A stretch of 58,807 nt of DNA from Actinoplanes palleronii (GCF_016862315.1 NZ_BOMS01000112.1:1-58807); one strand, 5' to 3'. Positions 46,950-56,059 are shown, counted from the first letter of the stretch. A program made the numbers and translations. The notes: generated by a model from the sequence alone, not told the origin.

Positions 46950-49580
46950 ATGCGCGACCACATGGGCAACGGCCCGCCGGCGGCGACCGACCGGGCGGGC
47001 CGGCCGCGACTGCCGCAGGGAGTGATCTGGCGGGACCGGCTGACCCGGGCGCTGGACGCCGGAACGCGCCGGCCGGCGACGCTGATCTGCGCCGGGACCG
47101 GCTGGGGCAAGACCGCACTGGCCTCGGCCTGGGCCGGGGCCCGCGGGCACGCCGGCCCGATCGCCTGGCTCACCCTCGGGCCGGAGCACAACCGTCCGCA
47201 CGTCTTCTGGTCGGATCTGCTGCTGGCCCTGCACACCGGCGGCGCGATCCGGGACGGCCACCGGCCCCCGGACCGTGGCCCGGCCCTCGCCGTGGACGCG
47301 CTGGCCTTCCTGCGCCGGCTCGGCTCCGGGCCGGGCGTCGCGCCGGGCCCGCTGATCGTGGTCCTCGACGACCTGCAGCAGGTCACCGACCCGCGGGTGC
47401 TGGACGCCCTGGCCGGACTGCTGCGCCGCCCGCCGGCCCGGCTGCACCTGGTCCTGATCACCCGGGCCGAGCCGGAGCTGCCGCTGCACCGGCTGCGCGC
47501 GGCCGGCGACCTGACCGAGATCCGGGACCATGACCTGGCGTTCCGCGTCGAGGAGGCCGCCGAGCTGGCCGCACAGACCGCGCGGCACCCGGACATGCCG
47601 GTCGACGAGCTGGCGGTCCTGGTCCGGGCCACCGAGGGCTGGGGCGCCGGCCTGCGCCTGGCACTGGACGCCCCGGCCGGCGTCGGCCCGGACGAGGCGG
47701 CCGCCGACTACCTGGTGCGCGAGGTGCTCGACGGGCTACCTCCGGACCTCCGCGAGTTCCTGCTGTACGTCAGCCTGCCCGACCGGATCTTCGGCGGCCT
47801 CGCCGAGGCGCTCACCGGCCGGCAGCACGGCCGGCAGCTGCTGGAACAGCTGGAACGGTCCCACCTGATGATCGAGGCGGTGGGCGCCGGCGGCTGGTTC
47901 CGGTTCCACCGGCAGTTCCGGGCGGCGCTGCGGCAGCGCCTCGCCGAGGAGCGCCCGGACGTGCCGCTCCGGCTGCACCTGCTGGCGGCGCAGTGGCACG
48001 CCCGGGCGGGCAGCCCGCTCGCCGCGCTCAGCCACGCCGCGGCGGCCGCCGACTGGGAGCTGGTCGGCCGGCTGGTGGTGGACCACGGGATGCCGCTGTT
48101 CGCGTCGGCGGACCGGGCCGAGTTGGTCGCGCTGCTCCGGCGCATCCCGGTGGACCGCCTGACCCGCAGCGCCCCCCTCGGGGTCTGCGCGGCGCTGCTG
48201 ACCTACGCGCTCGGCGACGTGGCCGGCCTGGCGTCCCAGCTCGACCGGGTCCGGGCGCTGCTGCCCGAGCTGGGCGACGGCTACCGCGCGGTGATCGAGC
48301 TGGCGGTGCGGACGATCGAGGCCGGCATCGTGACCCGCTGGCAGGGCGACATGCCCCGGCTGGTCCAGGCCACCACCGAGATCCTCGCCGCGCTGGCCCG
48401 GCTGCGCTGGGACCAGGTGCCGGCCATGCCGCAGTACCGGGCGATCACGCTGCTCAACAAGGGCATCGGGCTGCTCTGGTCGGACCGGCTGGACCACGCC
48501 GACCGTTACCTGTGGGCGGCCGCCACCACGGCGCGGGCGTCCGGGGCGCCGCTGATCGAGGTCAGCGCGCTCGGCCACCTCGCGTGGCTCGGCATCGTGC
48601 GGGGTTCGCTGAGCGCGGCCGAGGAACACGTGAACGCGGCCCTGGACGTGGCCCGCCGGATCGAGGCCGACAGCCGGACCGCGGCCGCCGTGGCGTACCT
48701 GGCCCGGGCGGTGATCGAGGTGCAGCAGGGCGGTGACGTCGAGGCCGAGGCGACCCTGCGCCAGGCCCTGCACGCCTCCGGTGACCAGCCGGAGGCCGCG
48801 GTCACCCTGCTGTCCGGCGCGGTGCGGACCTACCTGCTGGCCGGCCGGGGAGAGCCGCACAGCGCGCAGGCCGTCCTCAGCCGGATGGCCGACGAGGCCG
48901 GGCCACGGCTCGACGCTCCGCTGCTGCGACGCGTCGTCGACCTGGCGCAGAGCGAGATCGACCTGATGCTGGACGACCCGGTGCCGGTGCTCACCCGCTA
49001 CGCCCGGCGGCCCGACCTGTACCCGGGCGAGCAGGTGCGGCTGGCCCAGGCGTACCGGGCGGCCGGGCGGGCGGCCGAGGCGGACCAGGTGCTGGCCGTG
49101 GTGCGGACCGGCCCGGACCGGCTCAACGCGGTCTCCGCCTGGCTGCTGACCGCGCTGGCGGCCGACGCGCAGGGCCGGGGCGGCCAGGCCGGCGAGGCGC
49201 TGACCCGGGCACTCTCGGCAGCCGAACCGGAACGGATCCGGCGGCCGTTCCGGCACTTCGACGCGGACCGGGTGCTCGCGCTGGCCGAGCGGCAGCAGTG
49301 GCTGACCGAGCCGCGGGGCCCGTCCGGCGACAGTGTCCTCGCGGAGATCACCGGGGAGATCCCGGTGGTCGGCGCCGGGCAGTCGGCCGGGCCGCTCAGC
49401 GAGCGGGAGATCGACGTGCTGCAGTACCTGCCGACCGTGCTGACCGCGGCGGAGATCGCCGAGAACCTCGGGATCTCGGTCAACACGGTGAAGGCGCACA
49501 TGCGATCGATCTATCGCAAGCTGGGCGCCGGACGCCGCCGGGAAGCCGTGGTCACGGCCCGTCAGCTGGGCCTGCTGTGA
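46950..49580 (+). CDS. LuxR-family ATPase regulator, MalT-like (second in island)
   Basis: 876 residues. The ATP site is AGTGWGKT, Walker B is LIVVLDDLQQ, the middle is helical repeat, and the C-terminal LuxR domain has LSEREIDVLQYLPTVLTAAE with NLGISVNTVKAHMRSIYRKL. It resembles the regulator at 43519 in size and layout. ATG 46950 has GGGGTAGGGG upstream. Its end overlaps the end of the convergent BrkB gene by 29 bp. Candidate regulator of the surrounding genes; no evidence on its ligand. Confidence 0.88.
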   Translation: MRDHMGNGPPAATDRAGRPRLPQGVIWRDRLTRALDAGTRRPATLICAGTGWGKTALASAWAGARGHAGPIAWLTLGPEHNRPHVFWSDLLLALHTGGAIRDGHRPPDRGPALAVDALAFLRRLGSGPGVAPGPLIVVLDDLQQVTDPRVLDALAGLLRRPPARLHLVLITRAEPELPLHRLRAAGDLTEIRDHDLAFRVEEAAELAAQTARHPDMPVDELAVLVRATEGWGAGLRLALDAPAGVGPDEAAADYLVREVLDGLPPDLREFLLYVSLPDRIFGGLAEALTGRQHGRQLLEQLERSHLMIEAVGAGGWFRFHRQFRAALRQRLAEERPDVPLRLHLLAAQWHARAGSPLAALSHAAAAADWELVGRLVVDHGMPLFASADRAELVALLRRIPVDRLTRSAPLGVCAALLTYALGDVAGLASQLDRVRALLPELGDGYRAVIELAVRTIEAGIVTRWQGDMPRLVQATTEILAALARLRWDQVPAMPQYRAITLLNKGIGLLWSDRLDHADRYLWAAATTARASGAPLIEVSALGHLAWLGIVRGSLSAAEEHVNAALDVARRIEADSRTAAAVAYLARAVIEVQQGGDVEAEATLRQALHASGDQPEAAVTLLSGAVRTYLLAGRGEPHSAQAVLSRMADEAGPRLDAPLLRRVVDLAQSEIDLMLDDPVPVLTRYARRPDLYPGEQVRLAQAYRAAGRAAEADQVLAVVRTGPDRLNAVSAWLLTALAADAQGRGGQAGEALTRALSAAEPERIRRPFRHFDADRVLALAERQQWLTEPRGPSGDSVLAEITGEIPVVGAGQSAGPLSEREIDVLQYLPTVLTAAEIAENLGISVNTVKAHMRSIYRKLGAGRRREAVVTARQLGLL

Positions 49581-50409
49581 GCTCACCCCGGCCCGCGGTG
49601 ATCATGCCGCCGATCACCGCGGACAGCAGCAGGCAGAAGGACAGCACGTAGAGCCAGCCGATGAAGGTGAACGCCAGCCCGATCGTGCCGTACTTGTCGG
49701 TGCTGGACTGCAGCGCCCGGGGCAGGTAGATCGCCCCGGCGCCGCGCACCGCGATCATCAGCAGGGCGAACACCACGCCGCCGGCCAGCAACGGCCCGCG
49801 CGGCGCCTGCCCGCCGAGGAGCAGCCACGGCAGCAGGATCGCCAGCGCGCAGTCCGCGATCAATGCGACCAGCACACCGGACGCCCGCGGGGCCGGCAGC
49901 AGCGAGGCCAGCCAGGCCAGCAGGCGGGCCGACAGCAGCAGCGCGACCAGGGCCACCACCGCGCCGACCTGCCGGCCGGTCGCCGCCACCCCGGTCGGTT
50001 TGCGGTGCACGCCCCACACCGCCTGGTAGGAGCGGACCAGCGCCCGGCTCAGCCCGGTCGCGGAGAGGATCACGATCAGGCACCCGACCACGCCGAACGC
50101 GCTGCTGCGGCTGCCGCTCAGCGCCGCCTGCAGCAGCCGCTCGCTGGCGTCCGGCAGCCGGAGCAGGTCGGTGAGCTCGGCGCGGTGGGCCGGCCCGAGC
50201 AGCGCCGCCAGCATGATCAGCAGCGGGAAGATCGAGGTGAAGGACTGCGCTGCGAGGGTCATCGCCCGATCGAAGATCTGCACCCGGACCAGTTCGCCGA
50301 GGCCGTGCAGCACCAGCGCGCCGAGCCGGCTGCCGAGCACCAGCGCCGCGCGCGGCCGCAGCCCGTGCGGCACCCGCTCCATCCAGGCCGGCTCCGGCAT
50401 CGCGGTCAC
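49552..50409 (-). CDS. YihY/BrkB-family membrane protein
   Basis: 285 residues with six helices. RAMTLAAQSFTSIFPLLIML and LAFTFIGWLYVLSFCLLLSA are the family signatures at the first and last helices. Once thought to be RNase BN, the family is now seen as membrane proteins of uncertain transport function. A CCATCC-N5-GGGTGA box lies 40 bp upstream. Confidence 0.85.
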   Translation of the reverse strand: MTAMPEPAWMERVPHGLRPRAALVLGSRLGALVLHGLGELVRVQIFDRAMTLAAQSFTSIFPLLIMLAALLGPAHRAELTDLLRLPDASERLLQAALSGSRSSAFGVVGCLIVILSATGLSRALVRSYQAVWGVHRKPTGVAATGRQVGAVVALVALLLSARLLAWLASLLPAPRASGVLVALIADCALAILLPWLLLGGQAPRGPLLAGGVVFALLMIAVRGAGAIYLPRALQSSTDKYGTIGLAFTFIGWLYVLSFCLLLSAVIGGMITAGRGELTAGPADGP

Positions 50410-50448
50410 CCCCCGGGCTCACTGTCGCCGGTCCGCCGCCGGGCCGAC

Positions 50449-50465
50449 CCATCCCGGGTGGGTGA
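50449..50465. promoter_or_regulatory. CCATCC-N5-GGGTGA box
   Basis: Two mismatches; 40 bp upstream of the minus-strand BrkB gene. Left member of a divergent pair. Confidence 0.5.
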
Positions 50466-50502
50466 AACCGCCGGGGGTACGACCGGAGCACCCGCCCCGC
50501 GT

Positions 50503-50519
50503 TCATCCCACCGGTGTGA
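50503..50519. promoter_or_regulatory. TCATCC-N5-GTGTGA box
   Basis: Perfect left half and two mismatches on the right; 35 bp before the ATG at 50554. Its centre is 54 bp from the left box, the same distance as in the pair at 32 kb. Confidence 0.5.
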
Positions 50520-50553
50520 GGCCGGCCCGCCCGGCGGGCGGCAGGCTGTCGAC

Positions 50554-52476
50554 ATGCGGGTCACGGCGCAACTGGGCACGGTGGCGCTGGGTGCGGTGGC
50601 GCTCGGGTTCACGGTGGCCGTGCTCCCCGGGATCAGTGCGGACAACGGCCTCGCGGTGCTGACGGCGGCGATCCTGGTCGGGTTGCTCGGCGCGGTGCTG
50701 CGGCCGGCGCTGGTGAAGCTGCTCGCGGCGACCGGCTGGGCCGGTGTCGTGGCCGGCTGGCTGGTCAGCCAGGCGTTGCTGGTCTACGCCGCGCTGGAGC
50801 TCACCCCCGGGGTGCACGTGGACGGGTTCGCCAGCGCGTTCAGCGCGGCCTGGCTGGGTGCGGCGGTGATGAGCGCGGGGCTCTGGGTGGTCACGGCGGG
50901 ACAAGACGGTGTGGTCACCCAGCACCTGCTCCGGGTCAACCGGAGATTCCGGCGCAGCGTGCCCCGGACCACCACCCCCGGCGTGATGATCATCCAGGTC
51001 GACGGGTTGTCCGCGCCGCTGGCCCGGTGGGCGATCGAGGCCGGTAACCTGCCGACGCTGGGCCGCTGGCTCGGCGCGGGCAGTCACCTGCTGGCCGAGT
51101 GGCACGCCCAGCTGCCGGCCACCACACCGGCCAGTCAGGCCGGGCTGCTGCACGGCGCCAGCGACCGGGTCCCGGCGTTCCGCTGGTACGAGAAGACGTC
51201 CGGCCGGATGATCGTCACGAACCGGCCCCGGGACGCCGCGCTCGTCGAGTCCCGCTGCTCGGACGGGCACGGGCTGCTCGCCGACGGCGGGGTCAGCGTC
51301 AGCAACGTGTTCTCCGGCGACGCGCCCACCTCGCTGCTGACCATGAGCACCGCGCGCCGCGCCGCCGCCGGCCCGGCCCGGTACGTGAGCGCCTACCTGC
51401 TCGACCCGTTCGGGCTCACCCGCTCCCTGGTGCTGACCGTCGGCGAGATCGTCAAGGAGCTGCACCAGGCCCGCCGGCAGCGGCTGCGCCGGGTGCTGCC
51501 GCGGATGCGCCGCTCCTGGTCGTACGTGCTGTTGCGGGGTGCGACGAACGTGCTGCTGCGGCACCTGAACCTGGCCGTGCTCGCCGAGCAGATGATGCGC
51601 GGGGCGCCCGTGGTGTACTGCGACTTCGTCGACTACGACGAGATCGCCCACCACGCCGGGCCGGCCCGGCCGGAGGCCCTCGCGGCGCTGGAGGGCATCG
51701 ACGCGGTGCTGGCCGTGCTGGCCGGGATCGCCGAGGCGGCGCCCCGGCCGTACCGGTTCGTGGTGCTCTCCGATCACGGGCAGAGCCAGGGCGCGACGTT
51801 CGCGCAGCGCTACGGGATCCGGCTGGAGGACCTGGTCGCCGGGCTGACCACGGCGGGGGCGGTCGTCGCCCCCGCGGAGGACGAGCAGGCCGGGCGGGCC
51901 CGGGCGCTGCGGGCCGGGCTCACCCGTACCGTGAAAAACGACGCGGACCCGGCGGCGGACCGGCCGCAGATCGTGGTCGCGGCCTCGGGGAATCTCGCCC
52001 TGATCTATTTCGCCCGGCGCGCCGGCCGGGTCAGCCTCGAGGAGATCGAGCAGGAACACCCGGCGTTGCTGCCCGGCCTGACCGGGCACCCCGGGATCGG
52101 CTGGGTGCTGGTCCGCTCGCGGCGCTGGGGCCCGATCGTTCTCGGACCGGCCGGCCGCCGGCGCCTCGCCGACGACCGGGTCGACGGGGTGGATCCGCTG
52201 CTCGGCTTCGGTTCGCACGCCGCCGCCGACCTGCGCCGGCACGACAGCCTCGCGCACACCGGCGACCTGGTGGTGAACAGCCTCTGGGATCCGGTCAGCG
52301 GGCAGGTCGCGGCGTTCGAGGACCTGATCGGCTGCCACGGCGGGATGGGCGGGGCACAGGACCGGCCGGTGCTGATCCACCCCCGCGACTGGGAGCCGCC
52401 GGGCGCGTTGAACTCCGCCGACGAGGTGCATCACTACCTGCGCGGATGCCTCGCGAAGCTCATCCCGCCGGGGTGA
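50554..52476 (+). CDS. Holin-like membrane domain fused to alkaline-phosphatase-fold domain
   Basis: 640 residues. The first 120 form about four helices like those of phage-holin-family (PF04020-type) proteins. The rest has the alkaline phosphatase/sulfatase fold: VMIIQVDGLSAPLARWAI supplies the first metal Asp, TTPASQAG the nucleophile region, FVDYDEIAHHAG and LSDHGQSQG the remaining metal ligands. It may cleave a phosphate or phosphodiester at the membrane face; substrate unknown. The ribosome site is weak. The same domain fusion occurs in other actinomycetes. Confidence 0.78.
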   Translation: MRVTAQLGTVALGAVALGFTVAVLPGISADNGLAVLTAAILVGLLGAVLRPALVKLLAATGWAGVVAGWLVSQALLVYAALELTPGVHVDGFASAFSAAWLGAAVMSAGLWVVTAGQDGVVTQHLLRVNRRFRRSVPRTTTPGVMIIQVDGLSAPLARWAIEAGNLPTLGRWLGAGSHLLAEWHAQLPATTPASQAGLLHGASDRVPAFRWYEKTSGRMIVTNRPRDAALVESRCSDGHGLLADGGVSVSNVFSGDAPTSLLTMSTARRAAAGPARYVSAYLLDPFGLTRSLVLTVGEIVKELHQARRQRLRRVLPRMRRSWSYVLLRGATNVLLRHLNLAVLAEQMMRGAPVVYCDFVDYDEIAHHAGPARPEALAALEGIDAVLAVLAGIAEAAPRPYRFVVLSDHGQSQGATFAQRYGIRLEDLVAGLTTAGAVVAPAEDEQAGRARALRAGLTRTVKNDADPAADRPQIVVAASGNLALIYFARRAGRVSLEEIEQEHPALLPGLTGHPGIGWVLVRSRRWGPIVLGPAGRRRLADDRVDGVDPLLGFGSHAAADLRRHDSLAHTGDLVVNSLWDPVSGQVAAFEDLIGCHGGMGGAQDRPVLIHPRDWEPPGALNSADEVHHYLRGCLAKLIPPG

Positions 52477-52534
52477 GCCCGCCGGCCCGGAACCCGGTGA
52501 CGATGGCCGGCATCGACACCGGAAGGAGCCGTCC

Positions 52535-53371
52535 ATGTGCCGCTGGCTGGCCTACTCGGGCACGCCGATCCGCCTGGAGGAGCTGCTCTACAAGCCGCAA
52601 TATTCGCTCATCGACCAGAGCCTGCACTCCCGGCTCGGCGTGGAGACCACCAACGGCGACGGGTTCGGGGTGGGCTGGTACCCGGTCGACGGGCCGCCCG
52701 CCCCCGCGCTGTTCCGCGGGACCGGGCCGGCCTGGAACGACGCGAACCTGCGCGAGATCGCCGGGTCCATCTCGTCACCGCTGTTCCTGGCGCACATCCG
52801 GGCCAGCACCGGCACCGCGGTGCAGCAGACCAACTGCCACCCGTTCCGGCACGAGAACTGGTTGTGGGTGCACAACGGATCGATCCGTGAGTTCAGCACG
52901 CTCAAACGGGACCTGATGCTCGCCGTCGACCCGCGGCTCTACCCGTCGCTGGCCGGTTCCACCGACTCCGAGGTGATGTTCCACCTGGCGCTGACGTACG
53001 GCCTGCGGGACCGCCCGGTGGCCGCGGTGGAACGGATGGCCGGGCTGGTCGAGTCGGTGGGCCGCGCGCACGGGGTCGCCGATCCGCTGCAGATGACCGT
53101 GGCCACCACCGACGGTGACCGGATCTGGTGCTTCCGGTACTCCAGCGAGGGCCACAGCCGGTCGCTGTACTTCAGCACCGAGACCACCGCGCTGCAGGCG
53201 CTCTACCCGGAGAACCGGCAGCTCCGCGCGCTCTCCGAGGAGACCCGGCTGGTGGTCTCCGAGCCGCTGGGCGACCTGGAGGGCGCCTGGCAGCCGGTGC
53301 CGGAGTCGAGCTACGGCGTGATCCAGAAGGGCGCCGACGAGATGGGCCGGTTCACGCCGGCCGCGCCCTGA
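52535..53371 (+). CDS. Class II glutamine amidotransferase (EgtC-like)
   Basis: 278 residues beginning MCRWLAYSG, so Cys2 becomes the N-terminal nucleophile after Met removal. TTNGDGFGVGWY, LAHIRAST, NCHPF and WVHNGSI are the usual glutaminase motifs. By family it hydrolyses glutamine or a gamma-glutamyl amide; EgtC of ergothioneine synthesis is one relative, but no other ergothioneine genes are here. GGAAGGAG precedes the ATG. It may be cotranscribed with the upstream phosphatase fusion. Confidence 0.85.
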   Translation: MCRWLAYSGTPIRLEELLYKPQYSLIDQSLHSRLGVETTNGDGFGVGWYPVDGPPAPALFRGTGPAWNDANLREIAGSISSPLFLAHIRASTGTAVQQTNCHPFRHENWLWVHNGSIREFSTLKRDLMLAVDPRLYPSLAGSTDSEVMFHLALTYGLRDRPVAAVERMAGLVESVGRAHGVADPLQMTVATTDGDRIWCFRYSSEGHSRSLYFSTETTALQALYPENRQLRALSEETRLVVSEPLGDLEGAWQPVPESSYGVIQKGADEMGRFTPAAP

Positions 53372-53372
53372 G

Positions 53373-53389
53373 TCATCCCCGCGGAAGGA
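53373..53389. promoter_or_regulatory. TCATCC-N5-GAAGGA box
   Basis: Perfect left half and two mismatches on the right, directly after the amidotransferase stop and 55 bp before the arginine deiminase operon. Confidence 0.45.
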
Positions 53390-53443
53390 TGCCCCGCCCG
53401 GCGGACCCGGGCGAGGCTGCCCGCAGACCGAACGGAGGGCCCG

Positions 53444-54802
53444 ATGAACCGGAGCCTCGGACTGCCCCAGGCGACCGCCCTGATCCTCGGCACCATCATC
53501 GGTGTCGGCATCTTCAACCTGCCGTATTCGCTGTCCGGGATCGGGCCGATCAGCATCGTCGCGATGGGGCTGACCACGCTCGGTGCGCTCGCGCTCGCCG
53601 TGATGTTCGCGGTGCTCTCCCGGCGGCTGCCCGCCGACGGCGGCCCGTACGCCTACGCCCGCGCCGCGTTCGGCAACACCGTCGGGTTCGTCAACGCCTG
53701 GTCGTACTGGATCACCGCGTGGGCCGGTAACGCGGCGATCGTCACCGGCTGGGTCTTCTACGTCGAGCACTTCGTCAACAAGGACTCGGTGACCGGCTGG
53801 TCCATCGTGATCGCCCTGATCGGCCTCTGGATCCCGGCGCTGATCAACCTGACCGGCGTGAAGAACATGGGCGCGGTCCAGCTCTGGACCACCGTCGTCA
53901 AGTTCATCCCGCTGCTGATCATGTCCACGGTCGGGCTGTTCTTCATCAGCACCGCGAACTACCGGCCGGCCAACGTCAGCGGCGACAACGACTGGCAGGC
54001 GATCGGCAGCGCGATGGCCATCTGCCTGTTCAGCTACCTCGGCGTGGAGTGCGCCGCGGTGGCCGCCGCCAAGGTCCGCGACCCGTCCCGCAACGTGCCC
54101 CGGGCGACCGTGCTCGGCACGATCGGCGCCGCGGTGGTGTACCTGCTCTCGATGATCGCGGTCTTCGGCATCGTGCCGACCACCACCCTCGCCGAGGACC
54201 AGGCGTCCTACTCGGTGGCGGCGAACACGATAGCCGGGGGCGGCACCTGGGCCGGCGACCTGACCGCCCTCGCGGTGATCGTGTCCGGGCTCGGCGCGCT
54301 CAACGGCTGGACCATGATCTGCGCGGAGATGCCGCTGGCCGCCGCGAAGGACGGGGTGTTCCCGGCGATCTTCGGCAAGCTGTCCGCCCGCGGTGTGCCG
54401 ACCGCCGGGATCCTGTCGTCGACCGTGCTCGGCAGCCTGGCCATGACGGTCAGCTACATGGGCGCCAGCGGTGCCACGGTGTTCAACACCCTGGTGCTGA
54501 TGACCGGGATCACCGCGGCCATTCCGTACGCGTTCTCCGCCCTGGCCCAGCTCAAGTGGCGCCGGCAGGACCGCCGGATGGGCAACCGCGCCCAGTTCGT
54601 CCGGGACTCCACGATCGCTCTGCTCAGCCTGATCTTCTCGATCCTGTTCGTCTGGTACTCGCGCAACACCGGCCACGACGACTGGTACGTCGTCTGGGGC
54701 CCGTTCCTGATGGCCGGCGCCGCGTTCCTGCTCGGCGTGCCGGTCTACCTCGCCACCCGCAACCGGATGACGGCGCCGCCGCCGGTCCCCACCTACGAGT
54801 GA
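53444..54802 (+). CDS. arcD: APC-family permease, probable arginine/ornithine antiporter
   Basis: 452 residues with about 12 helices. LPQATALILGTIIGVGIFNL is the APC signature in helix 1. As the first gene of a run with arcA, an ornithine carbamoyltransferase and arcC, it most likely exchanges arginine for ornithine. The symbol rests on context, since APC permeases share motifs whatever their cargo. CGGAGGG precedes the ATG. Confidence 0.82.
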   Translation: MNRSLGLPQATALILGTIIGVGIFNLPYSLSGIGPISIVAMGLTTLGALALAVMFAVLSRRLPADGGPYAYARAAFGNTVGFVNAWSYWITAWAGNAAIVTGWVFYVEHFVNKDSVTGWSIVIALIGLWIPALINLTGVKNMGAVQLWTTVVKFIPLLIMSTVGLFFISTANYRPANVSGDNDWQAIGSAMAICLFSYLGVECAAVAAAKVRDPSRNVPRATVLGTIGAAVVYLLSMIAVFGIVPTTTLAEDQASYSVAANTIAGGGTWAGDLTALAVIVSGLGALNGWTMICAEMPLAAAKDGVFPAIFGKLSARGVPTAGILSSTVLGSLAMTVSYMGASGATVFNTLVLMTGITAAIPYAFSALAQLKWRRQDRRMGNRAQFVRDSTIALLSLIFSILFVWYSRNTGHDDWYVVWGPFLMAGAAFLLGVPVYLATRNRMTAPPPVPTYE

Positions 54803-54819
54803 TCACCAGGGAGATCACC

Positions 54820-56037
54820 ATGAGTTTCCACGTGGATTCCGAGACCGGCCGGCTGCGGCAGGTGATCCTGCACCGCCCCGGCGTCGAACTGAGCCGGCTC
54901 ACCCCGGACAACGTCAAGGACCTGCTGTTCGACGACATCCTCTGGGCCCGCCGGGCCCGGGAGGAGCACGACGCGTTCGCCGAGGTGCTGCGCGAGCGCG
55001 GGATCGAGGTGCACTACTTCGCGAAGCTGCTCGCCGACGTGCTGGACATCCCGCACGCCCGCACCTGGGTGCTGGACCGGATCATCACCGACGACACGGT
55101 CGGTCCCACCCTGGTCGGGCCGCTGCGCCGGCTCGCCGAGCAGGCCGAGAGCGCCAAGCTCGCCGACTACCTGATCGGCGGGGTGCTCAAACAGGAGCTG
55201 GCCGGCTTCACCGTGAACAGCCTGCGCTGGGAGCTGATGGGCGCCGACGACTTCGTGCTCACCCCGCTGCCCAACCACCTGTTCCAGCGGGACAACTCGG
55301 CCTGGATCTACGGCGGGGTCAGCGTCAACCCGATGGCGATGCCGGCCCGGCACCGCGAGTCGGTGCACAGCTCGGCGATCTACCGGTTCCACCCGATGTT
55401 CACCCTCGCCGACTTCGACATGTGGTACGGCGCCGACGACCTGCCGCACCAGCCGGCCACCCTGGAGGGCGGCGACATCCACGTGCTCGGCAACGGCGCC
55501 GTGATGATCGGGCTGGGCGAGCGGTCCACCGCGATGGGCGTGGAGAACCTGGCCCGCAACCTGTTCCAGGCCGGCGCGGCGACCAAGGTGATCGCCATCG
55601 AGCTGCCGCACTCGCACGCCATGATGCACCTCGACACGGTGATGACCATGATCGCCCGGGACACCTTCGTGATGTACCCGTACCTGCAGGGCGCCCTGCG
55701 GTCCTGGACCGTGCTGCCCGCCGACGACCCGGACGGGCTGGAGGTGGTCGGCAACGACGACCTGTTCGCCACGATCGCCGAGACCCTGGGCATCGACAAG
55801 ATCCAGGTGCTGGAGACCAACGAGGACGTCCGGGCCGCCCAGCGCGAGCAGTGGGACGACGGCAACAACTTCCTGGCGGTCGAGCCGGGCGTGATCGTCG
55901 GCTACGAGCGCAACGTCACCACCAACACGTTCCTGCGCCGGCACGGCATCGAGGTGATCACCATCGCCGGCGGCGAGCTGGGCCGCGGCCGTGGCGGGCC
56001 GCGCTGCATGACCTGCCCGATCGAACGCGACGCCTGA
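54820..56037 (+). CDS. arcA: Arginine deiminase
   Basis: 405 residues, the usual length. The motifs FQRDNSAWIYG, LEGGDIHVLGNG, HSHAMMHLDTVMTM (catalytic His and Asp) and the C-terminal RGGPRCMTCPI with the nucleophilic Cys are all present. It converts arginine to citrulline and ammonia in the cytoplasm, the first step of the deiminase pathway, which gives ATP without respiration. ATG 54820 follows the permease stop by 17 nt. Confidence 0.96.
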   Translation: MSFHVDSETGRLRQVILHRPGVELSRLTPDNVKDLLFDDILWARRAREEHDAFAEVLRERGIEVHYFAKLLADVLDIPHARTWVLDRIITDDTVGPTLVGPLRRLAEQAESAKLADYLIGGVLKQELAGFTVNSLRWELMGADDFVLTPLPNHLFQRDNSAWIYGGVSVNPMAMPARHRESVHSSAIYRFHPMFTLADFDMWYGADDLPHQPATLEGGDIHVLGNGAVMIGLGERSTAMGVENLARNLFQAGAATKVIAIELPHSHAMMHLDTVMTMIARDTFVMYPYLQGALRSWTVLPADDPDGLEVVGNDDLFATIAETLGIDKIQVLETNEDVRAAQREQWDDGNNFLAVEPGVIVGYERNVTTNTFLRRHGIEVITIAGGELGRGRGGPRCMTCPIERDA

Positions 56038-56059
56038 TCCTTCGTCGAAAGGCCCGACC

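Noticed and set aside
50554..52476. Prophage lysis gene (holin)
   Set aside because: The holin-like part is fused to a phosphatase domain, and no phage genes are nearby.
23343..53389. DosR/DevR operator (TTSGGGACTWWAGTCCCSAA)
   Set aside because: The observed boxes have TCATCC/GGATGA arms with a 5-nt spacer and no GGGAC core, so they are not DosR boxes as known.
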